In this document: positions 17,361-24,753 of the stretch, one piece after another
Layout of the letters: every line of letters starts with the position of its first letter
How positions within the stretch are numbered: position 1 is the stretch's first letter
Assembly (NCBI GenBank): GCA_900163555.1
Contig: FUHX01000052.1
Span: 1 to 64,000 of the forward strand
Reading direction: 5' to 3'
Source: Actinomycetales bacterium JB111
GTDB lineage: Bacteria > Actinomycetota > Actinomycetes > Actinomycetales > Actinomycetaceae
Length of the DNA stretch: 64,000 nucleotides
The notes under the pieces: generated by a model
Databases searched by the model: none
What the model was told of the DNA's origin: nothing
What the model saw: the letters and a program-made list of their open reading frames with translations, nothing else
Made by a program: the position numbers and the translations under genes

Positions 17361-18461
17361 ATGACCACGACCCACCGTCGACTTCGGACGATCACCATCG
17401 GAGCGGCCGTCACGGCGCTCGTCCTCGCCGCATGCTCCTCCGGGGAGGACGACGCCGACGGCGCCGACCTCGAGGAGGTCAGCATGACCGTGGCGACCCC
17501 CACCTGGAACGCGGGGATCGCGAGCCTCGCCGTCTCGGAGGCCATGGGCTACTTCGAGGACGAGGGCCTCGACATGGAGGTCGTCCTCACCGACTCCGCG
17601 ACGACGCAGCTCACCCAGGTCGCCACCGGCAACGCTGCGACCGGGGCGATCAGCCCGGAGCCGATCATCCTGGGGCACCAGGACGGCACGGACATCGACC
17701 TGTCGTACTTCATGTACTACTACGCGACGAACATCTACGGGGTCATGGTTCCCGAGGACTCCCCGATCCAGTCGCTCGAGGACCTGGAGGGGACGACGGT
17801 CGGGGCGATCTCCCTGGCGAGCAACTCGGTGACGCAGCTCCAGGTCGCCATGGAGCTGGAGGGCCTCGACCCCGACTCGGTCACCTTCGTGGCGATCGGC
17901 GTCGGAGGGCAGCAGGCGGCCGCGGTCGAGAATGGCCAGGTCGACGCCGCCGCCCTGCTCGACACGTCCTTCCAGGTCCTGCAGAACCAGGGCATCGAGC
18001 TGCGCCCGATCGAGCTGGCCGCGACCGAGAACCTCACGGCCGGCGGGCTGGCCGCCCCCAGCGCGGAGCTGGAGAGCAACCCCGACCTCTACGAGCGGAT
18101 CGGCCGGGCGGTGGCGCGGGGCGTCGTGTTCGCGCAGGCGAACCCGGAGGCGGCCATCCGCATCCTCTTCGAGGAGCACCCCGAGGCCATGCCGCAGGGC
18201 GTCGAGGAGGAGCAGGCGGTGGCGGGCGCCGTCACGGTCCTCGAGGCGCGTCTCGCGAACCTCGGCATCGAGGACGGTGCGACCGAGTACGGGCGGTTCG
18301 ACCCCGCGGCGCTCGAGAGCAACGTCGAGTTCCTGCTCAGCGCCGGTGAGATCGACACCGCCGTCCCGGTCGAGGACTTCTGGAACGACTCGCTCATCGA
18401 CGGCATCAACGACTTCGACTTCGACGAGGTCCGCGAGGAGGCGGCGAACTACGGTGAGTAG
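17361..18461 (+). CDS. ABC substrate-binding lipoprotein (NMT1/SsuA-like)
   Basis: A 366-residue lipoprotein: Arg-rich start, hydrophobic core and lipobox LAAC with lipidated Cys 25, then an acidic linker and a type II periplasmic-binding fold. Motifs TPTWNAGIASLAVSEAMGYF, VATGNAATGAI and GVGGQQAAAVENGQVDAA are those of the NMT1/SsuA group, which bind sulfonates, pyrimidine precursors, aromatics or similar organic ions. ATG 17361 was preferred over GTG 17352 because of GAGAGG upstream. The 3' end overlaps the flavin reductase gene by 8 bp. Substrate unknown. Confidence 0.9.
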   Translation: MTTTHRRLRTITIGAAVTALVLAACSSGEDDADGADLEEVSMTVATPTWNAGIASLAVSEAMGYFEDEGLDMEVVLTDSATTQLTQVATGNAATGAISPEPIILGHQDGTDIDLSYFMYYYATNIYGVMVPEDSPIQSLEDLEGTTVGAISLASNSVTQLQVAMELEGLDPDSVTFVAIGVGGQQAAAVENGQVDAAALLDTSFQVLQNQGIELRPIELAATENLTAGGLAAPSAELESNPDLYERIGRAVARGVVFAQANPEAAIRILFEEHPEAMPQGVEEEQAVAGAVTVLEARLANLGIEDGATEYGRFDPAALESNVEFLLSAGEIDTAVPVEDFWNDSLIDGINDFDFDEVREEAANYGE

Positions 18462-19104
18462 GTCGTACGTCGCGGTTGACGCCGACGATCTCGTCGCGTC
18501 GACCGCGTACCGGCTGCTCACCGGGGTCGTCGTCCCGCGGCCCATCGCCTGGATCACGAGCAGGTCGGCCGACGGCGTGCTCAACCTCGCGCCCTTCAGT
18601 GCCTTCACCCTCGTGTCGAACGACCCGCCGATGGTCGGCGTCAACATCGGCCTGCGTGCAGGGAAGCTGAAGGACACGGCGGCGAACATCGAGGCCACCG
18701 GCGAGTACGTCGTCAACATCCCGTCCTGGTCGATGCACGAGCAGGTGCACGAGAGCTCGGTCGCGCACCCGCATGGCCACGACGAGGCTGAGGGTCTCGG
18801 GCTGGCGACCGAGCCCAGCGACGTCGTCGGCGTGCCCAGGCTGGCGGACGTTCCCGTCGCGCTCGAGTGCCGGTTCGACCAGTTCGTCAGCTTCGGACGC
18901 GCCGGCTCGCGGTTCACTGTCGGGGAGGTGGTCCGATTCCAGATCCGGGAGGACCTCCTGGAGGACGGGAAGATCGATACCGTCGCCGTGGACCCCGCCG
19001 CACGGATCGCGGGGCCGAACTATGTGCGCATCGGCGAGACGTCCCGGTTGCGTCCGATCGCCATCGCGGTGACTTCGTCGGACGCGGCCTCGATAGGAGA
19101 ATGA
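18454..19104 (+). CDS. Flavin reductase-like FMN-binding protein
   Basis: A 216-residue split-barrel protein of the flavin reductase-like group (DIM6/NTAB, YwrF-like). RLLTGVVVPRPIAWITS, LAPFSAFTLVSNDPPM and the VNIPS strand are the FMN-binding core. Such proteins reduce flavin with NAD(P)H for a partner monooxygenase or act as stand-alone FMN enzymes. No partner monooxygenase is in the operon, so it may act directly or serve an enzyme coded elsewhere. GTG at 18454 lies inside the end of the binding-protein gene. Confidence 0.88.
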   Translation: MSRSYVAVDADDLVASTAYRLLTGVVVPRPIAWITSRSADGVLNLAPFSAFTLVSNDPPMVGVNIGLRAGKLKDTAANIEATGEYVVNIPSWSMHEQVHESSVAHPHGHDEAEGLGLATEPSDVVGVPRLADVPVALECRFDQFVSFGRAGSRFTVGEVVRFQIREDLLEDGKIDTVAVDPAARIAGPNYVRIGETSRLRPIAIAVTSSDAASIGE

Positions 19105-19107
19105 GGC

Positions 19108-19851
19108 ATGGCATCGAACGGCGTGGACATCCAGGCGGTGAGCAGGGTGGGGCTGATCCTCGGCCTCTTCGGTCCCACCAGGGAGACCGTCAGCACCGCT
19201 GAGGCGGCCGAGCTCATCGGCGTCAACCGGACGACCACGTACCGGTACCTCGCGTCGCTCGTCACCGCGGGCATCCTCGAGCCGAGGGAGGGGCGGAGCT
19301 ACGGCCCCGGCCCCATGCTGCTCCAGCTCGGCGCGTTCGCCCTCGGCAAGCAGGATGTCATGCATCACGCGCCCGGGCCGATGGCCGCGCTCGCCCGGCG
19401 GACCGCGATCACGACCGTGCTGTCGGTGTGGGGGGAGCGTTCGCCCGTCGTCGCGCACGTCGAGGAGAGCCCGGGGCGGGAGATCCTCGTGACCGTGCGT
19501 GTCGGGATGCACCTGCGCAGCACCGCGGCCCAGGCCGCGGTGTTCCACGCCTTCCGGGCCGACGACGCGTCCGTCCGGGCCTCGCTGAAGGCCATGTCGG
19601 CCGACGAGCGGGAGGACGTGCTGCGCGCGGCCGACGATGTCCGCACCTCCGGGTACTCCGGACGCGTCAGCGTCCGCGGCATCGCGGTGCTGGCCGTGCC
19701 GGTGATCGTCGGCGGCCGGATGGTCGCCTCGCTCGGCCTGTTGTCTACCCGGGATGTCATCGACGTCGGCGCCGAGTCGAAGGAGCTTGTGGCGCTGCGG
19801 GAGTGCGCGGACGAGATCGCGGCCTCGATGGGGGGCAGCGGGAACCGCTGA
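19108..19851 (+). CDS. IclR-family transcriptional regulator
   Basis: A 247-residue IclR-type regulator with an N-terminal winged helix (STAEAAELIGVNRTTTYRYL, residues about 29-48) and a C-terminal GAF-like effector domain (VRVGMHLRSTAAQAAVFHAF; SGRVSVRGIAVLAVPV). It is the last gene of the 13.0-19.9 kb operon, three bases after the reductase stop. It most likely responds to the operon's substrate or an intermediate and acts on the promoter near 12957-13017. Confidence 0.9.
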   Translation: MASNGVDIQAVSRVGLILGLFGPTRETVSTAEAAELIGVNRTTTYRYLASLVTAGILEPREGRSYGPGPMLLQLGAFALGKQDVMHHAPGPMAALARRTAITTVLSVWGERSPVVAHVEESPGREILVTVRVGMHLRSTAAQAAVFHAFRADDASVRASLKAMSADEREDVLRAADDVRTSGYSGRVSVRGIAVLAVPVIVGGRMVASLGLLSTRDVIDVGAESKELVALRECADEIAASMGGSGNR

Positions 19852-19867
19852 CGAGCCGGCAGGGCCG

Positions 19868-19929
19868 GACTGGTGGGACGGAACTGGTTCGTCCGGCGTC
19901 GAGAACGTGTCAGTTGGGTCCCACCAGTC
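19868..19929. repeat. Nested-palindrome element, family B copy 1
   Basis: Perfect 12-bp outer arms GACTGGTGGGAC (19868-19879) and GTCCCACCAGTC (19918-19929) enclose a second partial stem (AACTG with CAGTT, GTTC with GAAC). It lies 17 bp after the IclR stop. The same arms occur twice more near 38.8 kb. It may also act as operon terminator. Confidence 0.6.
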
Positions 19930-20006
19930 GGGTAGGGGAGTGAGGCCGCCGCCCGCGCTGCGCCCCCACCCTTGAAACCCCACCGACCGAGGCGTCCAAT
20001 GGGGGC

Positions 20007-20570
20007 ATGACCACTCCGGCGACGACTTCGGCGACGACACCCGGCGGCTTCCCCGTCGCCCACCACGCGGACGACGCGCCGCTCCTGGCGATCACCGTCG
20101 ACGACTCCGCGTGCGACCCGAACGACCTCGCCCAGTGCGGCGGCGTCGAGGTCACGGCCGCCGCCGACGTGCGCTGGGACGACCTCGTCGACCGCGCCGT
20201 CGCCTCCGGATGGCCCGGCTTCGAGCTTCTCCACGGGGCGGCCGCGACCGTCGCGGACGCCGTCCGGGACAACGTGGCGCGGCACGGCCAGGCCGTGGCC
20301 GACGTCGTCGCCTCGGTGCGGGCCGTCGACCGGACCGACGGCGCCCGCCGCTCCCTCGCGTTCGCGGAGTGCGACTTCGTCCCCGGCGGCTCCCGGCTGG
20401 CCGAGCGCTTGCCCGACGGCGGGCTCCGCCACGAGATCCTCGACGTCTCCTTCCTCCTGCGGCAGGGCGACCTCACCGCCCCGATCAGGGATGCGGACCT
20501 CGCCCGCACCCTCGGCGTCGAGCCCGGCGCCCGGGTTCCGCTCGCGGACGCGGCGCGGCTCGTCCGCTGA
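20007..20570 (+). CDS. Degenerate MurB-like protein (truncated)
   Basis: A 187-residue protein that aligns by eye to the middle of actinobacterial UDP-N-acetylenolpyruvoylglucosamine reductase (MurB). RWDDLVDRAVASGWPGFE, the HGQAVADVVASVRAVDR strand, and TAPIRDADLARTLGVEPG correspond to conserved MurB positions. The N-terminal FAD-diphosphate segment and the C-terminal domain (with the SAGSFF-type Ser and final Glu) are missing. The SGIPG and catalytic FGYR-type motifs are replaced (LHGAA, FVPG). So it cannot be a working MurB reductase. It lies alone upstream of purF. It is either a decaying paralogue or a repurposed fragment; the frame is intact with normal codon use. Confidence 0.68.
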   Translation: MTTPATTSATTPGGFPVAHHADDAPLLAITVDDSACDPNDLAQCGGVEVTAAADVRWDDLVDRAVASGWPGFELLHGAAATVADAVRDNVARHGQAVADVVASVRAVDRTDGARRSLAFAECDFVPGGSRLAERLPDGGLRHEILDVSFLLRQGDLTAPIRDADLARTLGVEPGARVPLADAARLVR

Positions 20571-20720
20571 GCCCGAGCCGCCGCCACGGCACGTCCGTCA
20601 TCCGCCTGGACCCGCGCCCGCCGCCCGCCCGAGCTGCCGCCCACACACGCCCTCACACTGGCCCCCACGTACCCCACCCACAGACGCGGACGTCACATCG
20701 GCGCCGCCGCGCCCTGTGGG

Positions 20721-20726
20721 AAGATT
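20721..20726 (+). promoter_or_regulatory. purF -10 element; predicted leaderless start
   Basis: AAGATT (20721-20726) ends six bases before the purF GTG at 20733, the spacing expected when transcription starts at the start codon. No Shine-Dalgarno is present. A matching -35 is not evident. Confidence 0.35.
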
Positions 20727-20732
20727 GGGCCC

Positions 20733-22190
20733 GTGGTACGTGGCGACGGCCGGCTCTCGCATGAGCTCCTTCCGGGTGAAAAAGGACCCCAGGACGCCTG
20801 TGGCGTGTTCGGGGTATGGGCACCGGGGGAGGAAGTCTCGCGACTCACCTACTTCGGCCTCTACGCCCTCCAGCACCGCGGGCAGGAGGCGGCGGGCATC
20901 GCCACGTCCGACGGCGAGAAGATCCTCGTCTACAAGGACACCGGCCTCGTCTCCCAGGTGTTCGACGACCAGGCGCTCAGCTCGCTGACAGGCCACATCG
21001 CCGTCGGCCATACCCGCTACGCCACCCAGGGCGGCCGCGCCTGGCAGAACGCCCAGCCCACCCTCGGCCCCACCGCGACCGGCACCGTGGCCCTCGCGCA
21101 CAACGGCAACCTCACGAACACCCGCGAGCTCATGCGGCTCGTCCACGACCGGACGGGCGAGGACCTCTCCGCCGACCTCGGCAAGGGGTCCTCCACCGAC
21201 ACGAGCGTCATCACGCACCTCATCGGTACCGAGCCGCCGAGCGACGGCGGCCTGCGCGACGCCGCGATGGCGGTCCTCCCGCGCCTGCGCGGCGCCTTCT
21301 CCCTGTCGTTCATGTCCGAGACCACGCTCTACGCGGCCCGCGACCCGCAGGGCATCCGCCCCCTCGTCCTGGGTCGCCTCGACAGTGGGTGGGCGGTCGC
21401 CTCCGAGACCGCTGCGCTCGACATCGTGGGCGCCACCTTCGTCCGCGAGGTCAACCCCGGCGAGCTGCTCATGATCGACGAGGACGGCGTGCGCTCCGAG
21501 CGCTTCGCCGAGGCGAACCCGAAGGGCTGCATCTTCGAGTACGTCTACCTCGCCCGCCCGGACACGACGATCGCCGGCCGGCCCGTCAACGCCTCCCGCA
21601 CCGAGATGGGGCGCGTCCTTGCCCGCGAGCACCCCGTCGACGCCGACCTCGTCATCCCCACCCCGGAGTCCGGCACGCCCGCCGCGATCGGCTACGCGCA
21701 GGCCTCCGGCATCCCGTTCGGCCAGGGCCTGGTGAAGAACGCGTACGTGGGCCGCACGTTCATCCAGCCCACGCAGACCATTCGGCAGCTCGGCATCCGG
21801 CTCAAGCTCAACCCGATGCGCGAGGTCATCGCGGGCAAGCGGCTCGTCGTCGTCGACGACTCGATCGTCCGCGGCAACACCCAGCGCGCGCTCGTCCGCA
21901 TGCTCCGCGAGGCCGGTGCCAAGGAGGTCCACGTGCGGATCTCGTCCCCGCCCGTGCAGTGGCCGTGCTTCTACGGCATCGACTTCGCCACGCGCGCCGA
22001 GCTCATCGCCAACGGCATGAGCGTCGAGGAGATCCGCGAGTCCCTGAACGCCGACTCGCTCGGCTACATCTCGCTCGACGGCATGGTCGAGGCCACCGCC
22101 ATCGACTCCGACCGTCTCTGCACGGCGTGCTTCTCCGGCACGTACCCCGTTCCCCACGAGATCCCCGAGCTCACCGAGGTGTCCCGATGA
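20733..22190 (+). CDS. purF: Amidophosphoribosyltransferase
   Basis: A 485-residue enzyme that commits PRPP to purine synthesis by making phosphoribosylamine from glutamine. A 22-residue propeptide precedes the catalytic Cys 23 (DACGVFGVW). The Ntn-glutaminase domain runs to about 240, with HTRYATQG and AHNGNL. The phosphoribosyltransferase domain carries the PRPP loop VVVDDSIVRGNT near residue 371, and the C-terminal ligand cysteines in CTACFSG fit an Fe-S cluster form. GTG start as judged from the leaderless promoter. It overlaps purM by ATGA, the classical actinobacterial purF-purM pair. Confidence 0.97.
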   Translation: MVRGDGRLSHELLPGEKGPQDACGVFGVWAPGEEVSRLTYFGLYALQHRGQEAAGIATSDGEKILVYKDTGLVSQVFDDQALSSLTGHIAVGHTRYATQGGRAWQNAQPTLGPTATGTVALAHNGNLTNTRELMRLVHDRTGEDLSADLGKGSSTDTSVITHLIGTEPPSDGGLRDAAMAVLPRLRGAFSLSFMSETTLYAARDPQGIRPLVLGRLDSGWAVASETAALDIVGATFVREVNPGELLMIDEDGVRSERFAEANPKGCIFEYVYLARPDTTIAGRPVNASRTEMGRVLAREHPVDADLVIPTPESGTPAAIGYAQASGIPFGQGLVKNAYVGRTFIQPTQTIRQLGIRLKLNPMREVIAGKRLVVVDDSIVRGNTQRALVRMLREAGAKEVHVRISSPPVQWPCFYGIDFATRAELIANGMSVEEIRESLNADSLGYISLDGMVEATAIDSDRLCTACFSGTYPVPHEIPELTEVSR

Positions 22191-23368
22191 CTTCCCCGAC
22201 GTCGAACGGCAGCCAGGCGCACCACGCCGCCCCCGCCCCGGGCGGGGCGGGCGACGTCGCCGGCGTGACCTACGCGGACGCCGGCGTCGACACGGAGGCC
22301 GGCGACCGCGCCGTCGAGCTCATGAAGGACGCCGTGAAGGCGACCCTCTCGGAGAAGGTGCTGGGCGGCGTCGGCGGGTTCGCGGGGCTCGTGGACGTCA
22401 GCGTCCTGAAGGACTACGAGCGGCCGCTGCTCGCGACCTCCACCGACGGCGTCGGGACGAAGATCGCGATCGCCCGCGCCATGGGCGTCCACGACATGAT
22501 CGGCCAGGACCTCGTGGCCATGGTCGTCGACGACATCGTCGTGGCCGGTGCGAGGCCCCTGCTCATGACCGACTACATCGCGTGCGGCAAGGTGAACCCC
22601 GAGCTCATCGCGGACATCGTCCGCGGCATCGCGCAGGCCTGCCAGGCGACCGGCGTCTCCCTGCTCGGCGGCGAGACCGCGGAGCACCCGGGCCTCATGG
22701 CCCCGGACGAGTACGACGTCGCCGGCGCCGCCACCGGCGTGGTCGACGCGAAGGACGTGCTCGGACCGGACCGCGTGCGCGGCGGCGACGTCCTCATCGG
22801 CATGGCCGCCTCGGGCCTGCACTCCAACGGCTACTCGCTCGTGCGGCGCATCGTCGCCGACGCCGGCTGGGCCCTCGACCGGGACGTGCCCGAGCTCGGC
22901 CGCACGCTCGGCGAGGAGCTCCTCGAGCCGACCCGCCTGTACACGCTCCCGTGCCTCGATCTCGCGGCCGACCTCGGCGACGGCCTCCACGCCCTCACCC
23001 ACGTGACCGGCGGGGGACTGGCCGCGAACCTCGCGCGCGTCCTGCCGGCGGGCGCGGTCGCGGACGTCGACCGCTCGAGCTGGACGGTGCCCCCGGTGTT
23101 CGGCCTCATGCAGTCGCTCGGGCGCGTGCCGTGGGACGACCTCGAGGGCACCCTCAACCTCGGGATCGGCATGGTCGCCGCCGTCGACCCCTCGGTCGCC
23201 GACCGGGCCGGCGAGGTCCTCGCCGCCGCCGGCATCGAGACCTCGATCCTCGGTACCGTCCGGCCCGACGACGGCGCCCGGCTGGGGGCGGACGTCCGGG
23301 TCGTGGCCGGGACCAAGGGCGTCACCGCGGGCGCCGTGCACATGCGTGGCTTGTACCGCGTCTCCTGA
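22187..23368 (+). CDS. purM: Phosphoribosylformylglycinamidine cyclo-ligase
   Basis: A 393-residue AIR synthetase, the fifth step of purine synthesis. A disordered Ala/Pro-rich start (about 30 residues) precedes the conserved core: TYADAGVD, STDGVGTK, GQDLVAMVVDDI, LLGGETAEHPG and the ATP-grasp-like GLHSNGYSLVR, with HVTGGGL in the C-terminal half. It starts within the purF stop. No further pur genes follow here. Confidence 0.97.
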   Translation: MTSPTSNGSQAHHAAPAPGGAGDVAGVTYADAGVDTEAGDRAVELMKDAVKATLSEKVLGGVGGFAGLVDVSVLKDYERPLLATSTDGVGTKIAIARAMGVHDMIGQDLVAMVVDDIVVAGARPLLMTDYIACGKVNPELIADIVRGIAQACQATGVSLLGGETAEHPGLMAPDEYDVAGAATGVVDAKDVLGPDRVRGGDVLIGMAASGLHSNGYSLVRRIVADAGWALDRDVPELGRTLGEELLEPTRLYTLPCLDLAADLGDGLHALTHVTGGGLAANLARVLPAGAVADVDRSSWTVPPVFGLMQSLGRVPWDDLEGTLNLGIGMVAAVDPSVADRAGEVLAAAGIETSILGTVRPDDGARLGADVRVVAGTKGVTAGAVHMRGLYRVS

Positions 23369-23499
23369 CGCCGGGGTGGGGGTCGGCGACCGCGGGCGGA
23401 AGCCGCTCGGGCGCCGGGACGACCCCGTACGCTGGGATTCGCCGCGGCGACGGTTGGGGGCACGTCGTCTCGGGAACTACTGTTGTCTCTCGAGTCACA

Positions 23500-23522
23500 G
23501 ATGTCGGCGACAGGCCGACATC
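23500..23522. promoter_or_regulatory. Hairpin upstream of the holin-X-like gene
   Basis: GATGTCGGC (23500-23508) and GCCGACATC (23514-23522) form a perfect 9-bp stem with a five-base loop GACAG, 27 bp before the GTG at 23550. It may be an operator or a 5' leader structure. Confidence 0.4.
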
Positions 23523-23549
23523 GCCGCGTCACGGAGGAGTTGATCCACG

Positions 23550-24008
23550 GTGAGCCATTCCGCTGAGGAAGGCGTCCACGAGGCGTCCGGTGCGACCGCG
23601 CCGGGTGCCACGCCCACCGATCCGGGCAAGGAGCCCTCCATCGGGGAGCTCGTCGGCAAGATGTCGTCCCAGGTCACCGGCCTGGTCAAGGGCGAGATCG
23701 CGCTCGCGAAGGCCGAGGCGAGCGCCAAGGTCTCGAAGATCGCGGGCGGCGGCGTGCTGCTCGCCGTCGCGGGGGTCCTCGCCCTGTACGGGCTGGGGCT
23801 GGCGTTCCTCACCATCATCTGGAGCATCAACGAGGCGCTGCCCCTGTGGCTGTCCGCGCTCATCGTGACGGGCGGTGTCTTCCTCGTGGTCGCGATCCTC
23901 GCGCTCGCCGGCATCGCCACGCTGAAGAAGCACAAGAAGTTCAACGTCGCGCCGCAGGAGGGTCTCAAGGAGACCGCAGACGCGCTGAAGAAGGGGCTCG
24001 GCAAGTGA
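23550..24008 (+). CDS. Phage holin family/actinobacterial holin-X membrane protein
   Basis: A 152-residue protein with a polar N-terminus (residues 1-30), an amphipathic segment (GELVGKMSSQVTGLVKGEIAL), two hydrophobic helices (about 68-95 and 102-122) and a basic Lys-rich tail. This matches the holin-superfamily DUF1469 proteins that are widespread actinobacterial chromosomal genes, not phage lysis genes. GTG start; GGAGG lies about a dozen bases upstream. It overlaps the DUF3618 gene (GTGA), and the pair is a conserved envelope-associated module of unknown function. Confidence 0.83.
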   Translation: MSHSAEEGVHEASGATAPGATPTDPGKEPSIGELVGKMSSQVTGLVKGEIALAKAEASAKVSKIAGGGVLLAVAGVLALYGLGLAFLTIIWSINEALPLWLSALIVTGGVFLVVAILALAGIATLKKHKKFNVAPQEGLKETADALKKGLGK

Positions 24009-24322
24009 CGACCGACTCGACCGACGCATCGTCGGAGCCGAAGAAGATGACCGCCGAGGAGATCAAGGCGGACCTGGAGCGCCAGCGCGCCGAGCTGACC
24101 GCGACGGTCGGCGAGCTCTCCTACAAGGTGAACCCCAAGCGTCAGGTCGAGGCCGCCAAGGCCGGGGCCCGGGACGCCGCGAACGGGCTGAAGGACTCGG
24201 CCGCGCAGTTCGCGGACGACGTGAAGGCGGGCGACCGCAAGGCGCTGTCGATCGCGGGCGCCGTGGCCGCCGTCGCGGGCCTGTTCGTCGTCGCCGCCGT
24301 GCGGGGACGCAAGAACTCCTGA
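24005..24322 (+). CDS. DUF3618 domain protein
   Basis: A 105-residue protein: a soluble helical segment (IKADLERQRAELTATVGELSYKVNPKRQ) typical of DUF3618, a variable linker, and a single C-terminal transmembrane helix (about 81-98) with a short basic end. It starts inside the stop region of the holin-X-like gene, so both are made together. The function of this pair is unknown; it is usually thought to be linked to the membrane or cell wall. Confidence 0.83.
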   Translation: MTTDSTDASSEPKKMTAEEIKADLERQRAELTATVGELSYKVNPKRQVEAAKAGARDAANGLKDSAAQFADDVKAGDRKALSIAGAVAAVAGLFVVAAVRGRKNS

Positions 24323-24384
24323 GCACCGCCTGATCGGCCCGCCCCCGCCCCCATCGCCGGGCGCGGGCCCGCCCGGCACCCTCC

Positions 24385-24417
24385 CCGGGCGTCGTGGGCG
24401 AATGTGCCCAACGACGC
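24385..24417 (+). terminator. Hairpin after the DUF3618 gene
   Basis: GGGCGTCGT plus GGGC pairs with GCCC plus ACGACGCCC across a GAATGT loop with one bulged base. It lies 62 bp after the DUF3618 stop and lacks a T-run, as usual in high-GC actinomycetes. Confidence 0.5.
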
Positions 24418-24546
24418 CCCTGCTGGAATGGGCACCGTCCGCATCCGCGGGGTACGGTGGCCCCACGACACACTTGACCACTCAGCCGGGACCCCACCGC
24501 TTCCGCGGTGCTTGCCCCGGTTCCTACGTTGGAGGGGGTCGGCTCC

Positions 24547-24732
24547 ATGGGGCGCGGCCGTCAAAAGGCAAAGCAGACCAAGGTTGCCCGCAAGCTGAAG
24601 TACTTCAGCCCGGAAACTGACTATGCGGCACTCGAGCGGGAGCTCGGTGCGCGCAGGGACGGTTCCGACGACCTCGGGTCGTGGGACTCCCCTCAATCGT
24701 CCGACGACGACTGGGACGACACGCGGCCCTGA
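24547..24732 (+). CDS. DUF3073 domain protein
   Basis: A 61-residue protein. Its first 34 residues (MGRGRQKAKQTKVARKLKY then the SPETDYAALEREL segment) are the DUF3073 signature found in nearly all actinobacteria; the rest is acidic and disordered (DDDWDDTRP). The basic start suggests nucleic acid or ribosome contact, but no function is established. ATG 24547 follows GGAGGG at a normal spacing. Confidence 0.88.
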   Translation: MGRGRQKAKQTKVARKLKYFSPETDYAALERELGARRDGSDDLGSWDSPQSSDDDWDDTRP

Positions 24733-24753
24733 CCGGGCCGACGTCACACCGTC

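Noticed and set aside
20571-20732. Small gene or RNA in the MurB-like/purF gap
   Set aside because: Only C-rich sequence with the purF -10 at its end; no cloverleaf, stable hairpin or start signal was found.
23550-24008. Holin-like gene as evidence of a prophage
   Set aside because: No lysin, capsid, terminase or integrase is nearby. The family is a normal chromosomal actinobacterial gene next to DUF3618.
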